DNA of 64,000 nt from Acidobacteriota bacterium. GTDB taxonomy: Bacteria; Acidobacteriota; Vicinamibacteria; Vicinamibacterales; CAVVIG01. Location: assembly GCA_018268955.1 (NCBI GenBank), contig JAFDVO010000018.1, forward strand, positions 176,576-240,575, written 5' to 3'. The number at the start of each line of letters is the position of its first letter. The stretch's first letter is position 1. The position numbers and the translations under genes were made by a program. Shown piece by piece: positions 27,109 to 34,971 of the stretch. Below the pieces are notes generated by a model that ran no database searches, was not told the DNA's origin, and worked only from the letters and a program-made list of their open reading frames with translations.

Positions 27109-28401
27109 GTGGCCGAATCGTCGAACGCCTTCGCCTCGCTCGCGCCGCTGACGCCGCTGATGGACACGTGCGTCCACTGCGGCTTCTGCCTGCAGACCTG
27201 CCCAAGCTACCTGCTGCTCGGGAAGGAAACGGACTCGCCGCGCGGACGCATCTACGCCATGCGCGCCGGGCTCGACGGTCGCCTCGACATGTCGCCCACG
27301 GTGGTCGAGCACTTCGACACGTGCCTCGGCTGCATGGCGTGCGAAACGGCGTGCCCGTCAGGCGTGAAGTACGCGCCGCTCATCGAACAGACCCGCGTGG
27401 CCGTCGAGCACCATCACGCCCGACCTGCAGGCGAACAGCGGTTCCGGGCGCTCCTGTTCAGGACGCTGCCCTACCCGTCACGGCTGCGCCTGCTCGGGTG
27501 GCCGCTCGCCCTGCTTGGACCCGTGGTGCGGTCGTCGTGGGTCCAGCGCCTGATACCGCAACGTTTCAGGCCGCTTGCGGCGCTGGCGCCAGACGTGACG
27601 GCTGGTGCGCTGTTGCGCGACACCCCCGAGTTGACGCCCGCCTCTGGCGAACGTCGGATGCGCGTGGGGTTGGTGACCGGCTGCGTGCAGCGGGCCTACT
27701 TCGGACGCGTCAACGACGCCACGGCACGCGTACTGGCGGCCGAGGGTTGTGAGGTCGTCGCACCGCGCACGCAGGGATGCTGCGGGGCGCTGGCCCTGCA
27801 CGCGGGTGAAGCCGACCAATCCCGCGCGTTCGCACGTGCCCTCATCGCCAGCTTCGAGCACGCCGCCGTGGACCGCATTGTCATCAACGCGGCCGGGTGC
27901 GGATCGGCGCTGAAGGAGTACGGGCATCTGCTTGCCGACGATCCTGCGTGGGCCGAGCGCGCCGCGGCATTCTCAAGTAAGATCCGGGATGTCTCCGAAA
28001 TGCTCGTCGAACTCGGTCCACCCCGTGCCGCGCGTCATCGCATCGACGCCCGCGTCGCCTACCACGACGCGTGTCATCTTGCGCACGCGCAGGGGGTCCG
28101 CACGCAGCCGCGTGACCTGCTGACCGCGATCCCCGGCATCACCCTGGTGCCGGTCGCCGAAGCCGAGGTCTGCTGCGGGAGCGCGGGCATCTTCAACCTG
28201 ACGCAGCCCGAAATGGCCGGTCAGCTCGGGCGCCGCAAGGCCGCCCACCTGAGCGCCGCCAACCCCACGGTCGTGGTCACCTCGAACCCGGGCTGCCTCC
28301 TGCAGATCCAGGCGGCTGCCCGCGAGCAGGGACACGATCTCCCTGTCCGCCACCTCGTCGACATCCTCGACGCCTCGATTAGCGGCCGCGCGGCCATCTG
28401 A
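27109..28401 (+). CDS. glcF: Glycolate oxidase iron-sulfur subunit GlcF
   Basis: 430 residues, GTG start. Two N-terminal [4Fe-4S] motifs: C21-x2-C24-x2-C27-x3-C31P and C72-x2-C75-x2-C78-x3-C82P. Two CCG-type cysteine-rich domains follow (GCCGALALHAGEADQS, and CCGSAGIFNLTQPEM). This subunit carries electrons from GlcD/GlcE to membrane quinone. Length and domain order match GlcF. Last gene of glcDEF; the next gene on the strand starts 91 bp later with its own possible promoter. Confidence 0.94.
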   Translation: MAESSNAFASLAPLTPLMDTCVHCGFCLQTCPSYLLLGKETDSPRGRIYAMRAGLDGRLDMSPTVVEHFDTCLGCMACETACPSGVKYAPLIEQTRVAVEHHHARPAGEQRFRALLFRTLPYPSRLRLLGWPLALLGPVVRSSWVQRLIPQRFRPLAALAPDVTAGALLRDTPELTPASGERRMRVGLVTGCVQRAYFGRVNDATARVLAAEGCEVVAPRTQGCCGALALHAGEADQSRAFARALIASFEHAAVDRIVINAAGCGSALKEYGHLLADDPAWAERAAAFSSKIRDVSEMLVELGPPRAARHRIDARVAYHDACHLAHAQGVRTQPRDLLTAIPGITLVPVAEAEVCCGSAGIFNLTQPEMAGQLGRRKAAHLSAANPTVVVTSNPGCLLQIQAAAREQGHDLPVRHLVDILDASISGRAAI

Positions 28402-28466
28402 CCCGCCGCGGCCGCGCGGATCACCCTCGGCGATTCACCCGTTTCGGCTTTTGCCGTCGGCATCCG

Positions 28467-28472
28467 TACAAT
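28467..28472 (+). promoter_or_regulatory. Possible -10 element upstream of cimA
   Basis: TACAAT matches the sigma-70 -10 consensus at five of six bases, 20 nt before the GTG start. The expected -35 position holds only a weak TTTCGG-like sequence, so confidence is low. Confidence 0.3.
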
Positions 28473-28492
28473 TGAGGAAAAGAGGCAGTCCC

Positions 28493-30070
28493 GTGATCGA
28501 TATCTACGATACGACCCTTCGCGATGGCACCCAGGGCGAGGGTGTCACGTTCTCCGTAACCGACAAGCTCCGCGTCGCCGAGAAGCTCGACGCGTTCGGC
28601 GTCCACTTCATCGAGGGCGGCTGGCCCGGGTCCAACCCGCGCGACATCGAGTTCTTCGAGCAGGCGAAGAGCCGCACCTTCCGGAATGCGCGTCTCGCCG
28701 CATTCGGGTCGACGCGACGCAAGGACATCGCCGTCACCGCCGACGACCAGGTCCGCCTGCTGCTCGATGCCGCGACGCCGGTCGTCACCATCTTCGGGAA
28801 GACCTGGATGCTGCACGTCCTCGAGGTGCTCCAGACGACACCCGAGGAGAACCTGGCGATGATCGCCGACACGGTGCGCCACCTGAAGGCGAACGGCAAG
28901 TTCGTCGTCTACGACGCGGAGCACGCGTTCGACGGCTTCAAGGACGATCGCGAGTACGCGCTCGCCACCTGGAAAGCGGCCGAAGCCGCCGGTGCCGACT
29001 GCATCACCCTCTGCGACACCAACGGCGGCTCGTTGCCGGCCGAGATCGCGGAGATCATGCGGACCGCACGCGCAACGGTGAGGTGCCAGCTCGGCATCCA
29101 CACGCACGACGATGCGGGGCTCGGTGTGGCGAATGCGCTGGCCGGCATCGAGGCCGGTGCGACGCATGTGCAGGGCACCATCAACGGCTACGGCGAGCGG
29201 ACCGGCAACTGCAACCTCACGTCGGTCATGCCGCTGCTGCAGTTCAAGCTCAAACTCCCGAGCGTGCCGCCTGCGTCCTTCCCGCAGCTCAAGGAACTCT
29301 CGCAGTTCCTGGATGAAACCGCGAACATCCGCCCGAACCCACGCCTGCCGTGGGTCGGCAGCGGTGCCTTTTCGCACAAGGGCGGCGCCCACGTGAACGC
29401 CGTCCAGAAGGTCATCCGCAGCTACGAGCACATCGACCCGTCGCTCATCGGCAACACACGGCATATCCTGGTCAGCGATCTGGCGGGCCGCAGCAACATC
29501 GTGATGAAGGCGCGTGAGCTCGGGTTCGACGTGAGCAACAGCACCCCGCAGCTCCGGGAGATGCTGACGCGAATCAAGGCGCTCGAGCACGCCGGGTTCG
29601 AGTTCGAGTCCGCCGACGGTTCGCTCGCGCTGATCATCCGCCACGCGATGCAGGAGACACAGCCGCCGTTCGTCGTCGAGGCCTATCACGTCTCCGTCCG
29701 GCGCGACGGGCCGACCTCGACGTGTGAAGCCATCGTGAAGGTGCGGATCGGCGAGGAGTCGGAGCACCGGGTTGCTGAGGGCGATGGTCCCGTCAACGCG
29801 CTCGATGCCGCGCTGCGCTCGGCACTGGTGCGGTACTACCCGCAGCTTCGCGACGTGAAGCTCACCGACTACAAGGTCCGCATCATCGACTCGGGCAGCG
29901 GCACCGCCGCGCGCACCCGCGTGATCATCCAGTCCGGCGACGGCACTGCCGAGTGGGGCACCGTCGGCGTCAACGACAACATCGTCGAGGCCAGCCTGCA
30001 GGCGCTCGTCGACAGCCTGGAGTACGCGCTCGTCCGTCCCGGCGTGCCGGCGACCGTGTCGGTGTCGTAG
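28493..30070 (+). CDS. cimA: Citramalate synthase
   Basis: 525 residues. I choose the GTG at 28493 (MIDIYDTTLRDGTQ), preceded by AGAGG at 28481-28485; an ATG at 28451 would add a non-conserved tail. The HMGL-like TIM barrel shows DTTLRDGTQGEG, the metal-binding GIHTHDDAGLG and the TINGYGERTGNCNL segment. The C-terminal LeuA dimer/allosteric domain covers about residues 395-520. It condenses pyruvate and acetyl-CoA to (R)-citramalate, giving 2-oxobutanoate for isoleucine without threonine deaminase. The GWPGSNPRD segment is typical of the CimA branch rather than LeuA. Feedback by isoleucine is expected from the C-terminal domain. Confidence 0.93.
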   Translation: MIDIYDTTLRDGTQGEGVTFSVTDKLRVAEKLDAFGVHFIEGGWPGSNPRDIEFFEQAKSRTFRNARLAAFGSTRRKDIAVTADDQVRLLLDAATPVVTIFGKTWMLHVLEVLQTTPEENLAMIADTVRHLKANGKFVVYDAEHAFDGFKDDREYALATWKAAEAAGADCITLCDTNGGSLPAEIAEIMRTARATVRCQLGIHTHDDAGLGVANALAGIEAGATHVQGTINGYGERTGNCNLTSVMPLLQFKLKLPSVPPASFPQLKELSQFLDETANIRPNPRLPWVGSGAFSHKGGAHVNAVQKVIRSYEHIDPSLIGNTRHILVSDLAGRSNIVMKARELGFDVSNSTPQLREMLTRIKALEHAGFEFESADGSLALIIRHAMQETQPPFVVEAYHVSVRRDGPTSTCEAIVKVRIGEESEHRVAEGDGPVNALDAALRSALVRYYPQLRDVKLTDYKVRIIDSGSGTAARTRVIIQSGDGTAEWGTVGVNDNIVEASLQALVDSLEYALVRPGVPATVSVS

Positions 30071-30094
30071 CGCCCCATTCCGAACCCGAGCCCG

Positions 30095-30129
30095 CCATCA
30101 CGGAGGCCGCAGAGCGGCCTCCGTGGTGG
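30095..30129. repeat. Strong hairpin after cimA (CCACGGAGG-type element)
   Basis: Arms of about 16 bp (CCATCACGGAGGCCGC and GCGGCCTCCGTGGTGG, one mismatch) enclose an AGA loop, 25 bp after the cimA stop. There is no U-tract, so it is only a possible terminator. The arm sequence and the trailing GTCGAAAC belong to the dispersed CCACGGAGG/CTCCGTGGTGG family also seen near 15671, 51050, 56075 and 61060. Confidence 0.7.
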
Positions 30130-30172
30130 CGCGTCGAAACACGTTCGTCACCCCCTGTTAGAATCGCTTCAG

Positions 30173-31354
30173 GTGAATCCGGCCCGGTCGAATTTCTGGC
30201 GTCTATGCGCCCGCGCAGCGGCTGGGTTCGCGATAGTGGCGCTCCTCCCCTATGCGTGGGCGCCGATCTATTCGTTTCCCCCACCGCGCCCATTCTCCGG
30301 TTCGCAGCTCTGGAACCCGTACGCCGAGCGCACGGGCGCCTGGCAGCGCGCCAACTTCCACGCGCACAGCCGCGCGTGGGGCGGCTTCACGAGCGGTGCA
30401 CAGCCCGCTGATGAAGTGGTGGCTCGCTACCGCTCGCTCGGCTACAGCGTTGCGGGCGTGTCGAATTACCAGTGGATTGCGGCGCAGCACGGTGTCGACA
30501 CCATGCCCCTGTACGAGCATGGGTTCAACCTCGGGAAGAACCACCAGCTCGCAATTGGCGCGCATGCCGTCGACTGGTTCGACCTGCCGCTGTGGCAGTC
30601 GGTCAGCAACCAGCAGTACGTCATCGATCGCGTGCGCAACAAGGCGGACCTGGTCTCGCTGAACCACCCGAGCTCGCGCGACGCGTACGACGTCGACGCC
30701 ATGCGGGCGCTCACCGGCTATCAGCTCATCGAGATCGCGAACGGGCCGTTCACCGTCGAGGACGTGTGGGACGCGGCGCTGACGGCCGGACGCCCGGTCT
30801 GGGCAGTGGCGAACGACGACACGCACGACCTGCGGGATACCCGCCGCACGGCCGCGGCGTGGACGATGGTCGATGCGCGGTCGGCTGCGACTGGCGACAT
30901 CGTGTCGGCGTTGCGTCTCGGACGCGCGTATGCGGTGCTGCGGACTGGCGGCTCGATCGCCTCCGCGAATGCGACCACGCTGGCGTCGGTGGACGTGCAG
31001 GACGCCACGGTGCGTGTGTCAGTGGACGGCTCGCCTTCGACGTTCACCTTCATCGGCCCGGACGGCGCCGTCCGTCACGTCGAGAAGGACGTGACCAGCG
31101 CGCACTACACGCTCGGGCCGGCCGACTCCTACGTGCGCACCGTCATCACGGCGCCAGAGGCCACGCTGTTCCTCAACCCGGTGGTCCGCTGGGATGGCCG
31201 CAGCCTGCCCTCGCCGACCGCAACTCTCAACGCCGCAGCGACGTGGGCGCAGCGTGGCGGCGCGCTCGCGCTGCTCGTGCTCGCGTGGGTGAAACGACGT
31301 GGACGTCGCGGCTCGGCTGCGCTGGCCGCGACCCCGCTCACGCGGAGGGCCTGA
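30173..31354 (+). CDS. Exported PHP-domain metal-dependent phosphoesterase-like protein
   Basis: 393 residues from a GTG. An N-terminal membrane segment or uncleaved signal (FAIVALLPYAWAPIYSF) precedes a PHP fold with metal-binding H63-A-H65 (ANFHAHSRAWGG), SLNHPSSRDAYD and NDDTHDLRDTRR. A beta-rich domain and a C-terminal membrane segment (ALALLVLAWVKR) follow. PHP proteins bind divalent metals and usually hydrolyse phosphoesters; the exported single-pass form here has no known substrate. TAGAAT at 30159-30164 lies 8 nt before the start, with no Shine-Dalgarno, so the mRNA may be leaderless. Confidence 0.75.
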   Translation: MNPARSNFWRLCARAAAGFAIVALLPYAWAPIYSFPPPRPFSGSQLWNPYAERTGAWQRANFHAHSRAWGGFTSGAQPADEVVARYRSLGYSVAGVSNYQWIAAQHGVDTMPLYEHGFNLGKNHQLAIGAHAVDWFDLPLWQSVSNQQYVIDRVRNKADLVSLNHPSSRDAYDVDAMRALTGYQLIEIANGPFTVEDVWDAALTAGRPVWAVANDDTHDLRDTRRTAAAWTMVDARSAATGDIVSALRLGRAYAVLRTGGSIASANATTLASVDVQDATVRVSVDGSPSTFTFIGPDGAVRHVEKDVTSAHYTLGPADSYVRTVITAPEATLFLNPVVRWDGRSLPSPTATLNAAATWAQRGGALALLVLAWVKRRGRRGSAALAATPLTRRA

Positions 31355-31355
31355 C

Positions 31356-31440
31356 AGAGAGGCCGGGAAGGCCGGGATGGCCGGGATGGCCAGGAGAGCC
31401 GGAAGGTCGGGAGGGTCGGGAACAGCCGACCCTCGGCCCG
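31356..31440. repeat. G-rich mini-repeat between convergent genes
   Basis: Plus-strand run of GGCCGGGAAGGCCGGGATGG and GGTCGGGAGGGTCGGGA units filling the gap between the convergent stops at 31354 and 31443. It could fold as hairpins or G-rich structures on the plus strand; no T-run terminator is seen. Confidence 0.8.
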
Positions 31441-31442
31441 TC

Positions 31443-32306
31443 CTAGTGCGTCAGCTCAGAAAACGTATCGCACTGGCGCGGATCGCCTGTGCTCATGCCC
31501 CGGCGGAACCATTCCGCCCGCTGTGCCGACGTCCCGTGCGTGAACCGCTCGGGCTGCACGCGCCCGGTCGCCATCTTCTGGAGGTGATCGTCACCGATCA
31601 CCGACGCGGCGCGCAGCGCCTCCTCTGCATCGCCCGGATCGAGTTCCACTTTGCCCGCATGGAACCGACCGCCGCCAGACGCAGCGTTGCCCCAGACGCC
31701 CGCGTAACAATCCGCCTGCAGTTCGAGGGCGACCGATGCGGAGTTCGCGCCCATGCTGCCTGACTTCACCCGCTGGTTGGTGCCGAGAATGTTCTGCACG
31801 TGATGGCCGAACTCGTGCGCAACGACGTAGGCCTGCGCGAAGTCGCCGGGTGCGCCGAACCGTTGCGAGAGTTCCTGGAAGAAGCCCAGATCGAGGTAGA
31901 CCAGTTCGTCGGCCGGACAGTAGAACGGCCCCGTGGCGCTTTCCGCGGTGCCGCAGCCTGACTGCCACACGTCGCGAAAGATGGTGACCTTGGTGCGGCG
32001 GTAGCGATCGCCCAGCAGGCGCTGCCACGTATCCTGCACGTCCGACGCGACCGCGCCGACCATGTCGACGAGCCGCTCTTCTTCGGGAGACGTCTGGAGG
32101 TCGCCTGACGTGCCGGTCGCCACGCTGGATGGCGCGCCCTGTTCGACGCCGCCGAGCAGCGACAGGAAGTCAGTGCCGGTGGCCCAGCTCAGGACGAGCA
32201 GGAGCAGCAGGCCGCCAATGCCCATCGGCACCCCGCCACGCATGCCCCCTCCCGACCGCCCCCGAACGTCCTCGATATCTCCGCGGTTTCCTGATGACCA
32301 GCGCAT
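31443..32306 (-). CDS. ypfJ: Neutral zinc metallopeptidase (YpfJ family)
   Basis: 287 residues. N-terminal cytoplasmic Gly/Arg-rich stretch, one membrane anchor (GIGGLLLLLVLSWATGTDFL), then a periplasmic peptidase domain with the zinc motif H164EFGHH. Other family hallmarks are FRDVWQSGCGTAESATGPFY (in part SGCGTAESATGPFYCP), DLGFFQEL and the C-terminal LELQADCYAGVW. Length matches the YpfJ/KPN_02809 family, whose physiological substrate is unknown. It is convergent with the PHP gene and separated from thrC upstream by 81 bp, so probably monocistronic. Confidence 0.92.
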   Translation of the reverse strand: MRWSSGNRGDIEDVRGRSGGGMRGGVPMGIGGLLLLLVLSWATGTDFLSLLGGVEQGAPSSVATGTSGDLQTSPEEERLVDMVGAVASDVQDTWQRLLGDRYRRTKVTIFRDVWQSGCGTAESATGPFYCPADELVYLDLGFFQELSQRFGAPGDFAQAYVVAHEFGHHVQNILGTNQRVKSGSMGANSASVALELQADCYAGVWGNAASGGGRFHAGKVELDPGDAEEALRAASVIGDDHLQKMATGRVQPERFTHGTSAQRAEWFRRGMSTGDPRQCDTFSELTH

Positions 32307-32387
32307 CGGCCCTCACTCCAGGCTCATGGCCCAGCTACCGATGAGTCTACGCGGTCTGCGCCCCCGTCGGCAGCGGTTCCCGGCCGT

Positions 32388-33635
32388 TCAGGAATTCACG
32401 AACTGGGCCGACTGCCGTCCTTCCCACCAGGACTCGAAGTCCTTGAACGCGCGGGTCAGCTGGACCGGTTCCCCGAGCTTGCCCTCGACCACCTCGGCCG
32501 TCTTGTAGCCGTTCCCGGTCACGCAGACCACCGCGGACTCACCCGGCTTGATCACGCCACGCTTCACGAGGTCGATGGTGGCCGCCAGCGTCGTGCCGCC
32601 CGCCGGCTCGGTGAAGATGCCCTCGGTACGGGCCAGCAGCTTGATGGCGTCGACAATCTGCGCGTCGGAGACCGCCGCGCCAGTACCGCCCGTGGCCTTC
32701 ACCGTCTGCACGACCTGGTAGCCGTCGGCCGGGTTCCCGATCGCGATCGACTTCGCGATCGTGTCCGGCTTCACCGGCTCCGGGTAGTCCTCTCCGGCGA
32801 GGATGGCGTTGACGACCGGCGCGCAGCCCGCCGCCTGCGCGGCGTGGATCTTCGGCAGTTCGCCTTGGACGAGCCCGATCTGCTTCAGCTCGCGCAGCCC
32901 GCGTGCGATGCGCGGCAGCAGCGTCCCACCGGCCACCGGCGAGATGAGGTGCTGCGGGTACTGCCACCCGAGCTGCTCGACGATCTCGAACCCCATCGTC
33001 TTCGCGCCTTCGGCATAGTACGAGCGCAGGTTGATGTTGACGAAGCCCCAGCCGTAGCGATCCGCCACCTGCGTGCACAGCCGGTTCACATCGTCGTAGT
33101 TCCCGGCGATGGCGAGGATCGTGGGCCCGAAGATCGCGGAGCCGAGCCGCTTCCCTGCCTCGAGGTTGTTGGGGATGAACACGCAGCAGTCCATCCCGAG
33201 GCGCGCGGCATGCGAGGCGACAGAGTTCGCAAGGTTGCCGGTCGACGCGCAGGCGAGCACCTTGAAGCCAAGCTCCTTGGCGCGCGTGGCGGCCACCGAG
33301 ACGACGCGGTCCTTGTACGACAGCGTCGGATGGTTGACCGAGTCGTCCTTGATGTACAGCTCGCTCAGCCCGAGATGTTCCGCGAGCCGCGTGCAGCGGA
33401 CCAGCGGCGTGAACCCGGAATGGAACCCGGTCTGCGGTTCACCCGTGATCGGCAGCAGTTCGCGATAGCGCCAGATGTTCTTCGGGCGCGCGGCGATCTG
33501 CTCGCGCGTCAGGGAAATCGACGCGTAGTCGTAGATCGGCTCGAGCGGCCCGAGGCACTTCTCGCACACGTACGTGGCCTCGGCCGGAAAGGTCGACTTG
33601 CACAGGTGACACTGCAGTCCGATGAGGGCGCTCAC
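32388..33635 (-). CDS. thrC: Threonine synthase
   Basis: 415 residues. PLP enzyme converting O-phosphohomoserine to threonine. Seen: an N-terminal zinc-ribbon-like start (CHLCKSTF, CEKC), the PLP-lysine segment DSVNHPTLSYKDRVV, phosphate-binding ACASTGNLANSVA, and GGTTLAATIDL. It overlaps hom by 4 bp (ATGA), so the pair is co-translated. Substrate homoserine phosphate needs a homoserine kinase, which is not in this window. The zinc-ribbon start is typical of one branch of bacterial ThrC. Confidence 0.94.
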   Translation of the reverse strand: MSALIGLQCHLCKSTFPAEATYVCEKCLGPLEPIYDYASISLTREQIAARPKNIWRYRELLPITGEPQTGFHSGFTPLVRCTRLAEHLGLSELYIKDDSVNHPTLSYKDRVVSVAATRAKELGFKVLACASTGNLANSVASHAARLGMDCCVFIPNNLEAGKRLGSAIFGPTILAIAGNYDDVNRLCTQVADRYGWGFVNINLRSYYAEGAKTMGFEIVEQLGWQYPQHLISPVAGGTLLPRIARGLRELKQIGLVQGELPKIHAAQAAGCAPVVNAILAGEDYPEPVKPDTIAKSIAIGNPADGYQVVQTVKATGGTGAAVSDAQIVDAIKLLARTEGIFTEPAGGTTLAATIDLVKRGVIKPGESAVVCVTGNGYKTAEVVEGKLGEPVQLTRAFKDFESWWEGRQSAQFVNS

Positions 33636-34717
33636 ACAGCCTCCGCGATAGAAGAATCAGACAGTCCCTGGAGATCCTTGACCGGTGTCAGCACCGGCGC
33701 GGGCACGATGGCAGCGCGGTCGCGCGCAATCGCGAGGACATCGGCGATGATCGCCACGGCCGACGCATCCCCGCCGGCCCCCTGCCCGCTCAGCATGAGG
33801 TCCCCGGCGTACGCGCACGAGATGATGGCGGCGTTCATGGGACCGTGAATCGTCGAGAACAGCGTGCCGCTCGGCACGAACGTCGGCGCCACCCACGCCT
33901 CCAGCCGGCGCTGGGCGCGGTCGAAGGCGGCGTGCGCGATCTGCCGGATGGTGCCGCCGCGCAGCTTCGCCTTCGCGAATGCGGTGGGTGCGATGCGGGA
34001 TGTGGTTCGCGTGTCGATGGCCGCTGGAGCCACGCGGACGCCGAAGGCGAGGCCGCACAGGATCGCGAGCTTCGCGGCCGCATCCACGCCGTCGAGGTCC
34101 TCGGACGGATCGCTTTCGGCGAACCCGGACGCGCATGCTTCCGCGATCGCCTCGTCCAGCGAGCACCCCGTGGCCTCCATGCGCGACAGGACGACGTTGC
34201 TGGTGCCGTTGAGGATCGCCTGGAGCTTCAGGACGTGGTCGCCCGCGAGGCCGTCGCCGAGCGCGCGCACGATCGGCATGGCACCGCCGACGGCGCCTTC
34301 GAACCGCAGCTGGCGGCCCTGCCGCTCGGCGAGCGCGAGCAGCTTCTCGCCATGGTGCGCGATGACCGACTTGTTCGAGGTGACGACCGACTTGCCGGCG
34401 AGCAATGCGGCGCGGACGTAGTCCACGGCCGGTTCGGAGCCCGGGATCGTCTCGATGATGATGTCGATGTCGCTGGCGAGGAGGTCGTCGAAGCGGTCGG
34501 TCCAGGTGAGCCTGGCGACCGCGTCGGGTTGACGGGCCTGCTTGTCGCGGGCGCGCCGATCGCAGATGTGCGTGAGCTGCAGGTGGGGGATCGGGTCCGA
34601 GCCGGTCAGGCGTCGAGCGACTGCCGTGCCGACAGTGCCCATGCCGAGGATGCCGACATGACAGCGGTTCGCGTCTCCCGGGCTGTTACCCGAGGTCTGG
34701 AACGAATTGAGCCCCAC
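33632..34717 (-). CDS. hom: Homoserine dehydrogenase, short form without ACT domain
   Basis: 361 residues, GTG start. NAD(P)-binding GILGMGTVGTAVARR, then SNKSVIAHHGEKLL and ILNGTSNVVLSRME, catalytic region EACASGFAESDPSEDLDGVD (shown to 20 residues). It converts aspartate semialdehyde to homoserine. Most bacterial enzymes of about 430 residues carry a C-terminal ACT domain for threonine inhibition; this protein ends at DSSIAEAV right after the catalytic core, so feedback at this step is probably absent. The GTG lies 7 nt after a -10 box with no ribosome binding site, so the transcript is probably leaderless. Confidence 0.93.
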   Translation of the reverse strand: MGLNSFQTSGNSPGDANRCHVGILGMGTVGTAVARRLTGSDPIPHLQLTHICDRRARDKQARQPDAVARLTWTDRFDDLLASDIDIIIETIPGSEPAVDYVRAALLAGKSVVTSNKSVIAHHGEKLLALAERQGRQLRFEGAVGGAMPIVRALGDGLAGDHVLKLQAILNGTSNVVLSRMEATGCSLDEAIAEACASGFAESDPSEDLDGVDAAAKLAILCGLAFGVRVAPAAIDTRTTSRIAPTAFAKAKLRGGTIRQIAHAAFDRAQRRLEAWVAPTFVPSGTLFSTIHGPMNAAIISCAYAGDLMLSGQGAGGDASAVAIIADVLAIARDRAAIVPAPVLTPVKDLQGLSDSSIAEAV

Positions 34718-34724
34718 GTTTCGG

Positions 34725-34754
34725 GTTATACCAGAGCCCGAAAACGTGAGGCAA
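34725..34754 (-). promoter_or_regulatory. Promoter of hom-thrC
   Basis: On the minus strand TTGCCT (34749-34754) and TATAAC (34725-34730) are 18 bp apart, four and five of six consensus bases. The -10 ends 7 nt before the GTG start at 34717, with no Shine-Dalgarno between. A short dyad, ATCCAC-ATTC-GTGGAT, lies further upstream near 34771-34787 and could be an operator. Confidence 0.55.
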
Positions 34755-34797
34755 CAACTTTTATCGACGCATCCACATTCGTGGATACAGGTAAGTG

Positions 34798-34971
34798 CTA
34801 ATCGCTAATTGCTAATCGCTAATCGCTGAACGCTGAACGCTGAACGCAAAGTGCTGATCGCGGATCGCGCTCTGCCTTCTTCACTTTCGCAATTGACGAT
34901 TCGCATTTCGCGATTCGCCGCGCTCTCCCCGTCTTCACTTTCGCAATTGACGATTCGCATTTCGCGATTCG
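34798..34971. repeat. Two mini-repeat families downstream of the sulfite reductase gene
   Basis: First a CTAATCGCTAATTG/GAACGCTGAACGC run at about 34798-34850. Then two copies of a roughly 39-bp direct repeat (containing TTCACTTTCGCAATTGACGA and TTCGCATTTCGCGATTCGC) at about 34879-34918 and 34933-34971. The region separates the sulfite reductase stop from the hom promoter. No gene is seen. Confidence 0.85.

Noticed and set aside
28402-28492. Riboswitch or T-box before cimA
   Set aside because: Only 91 bp, no conserved core motif or terminator/antiterminator pair visible.
34000-34717. Threonine or isoleucine leader-peptide attenuator before hom
   Set aside because: The promoter abuts the start codon, so there is no room for a leader ORF or terminator.
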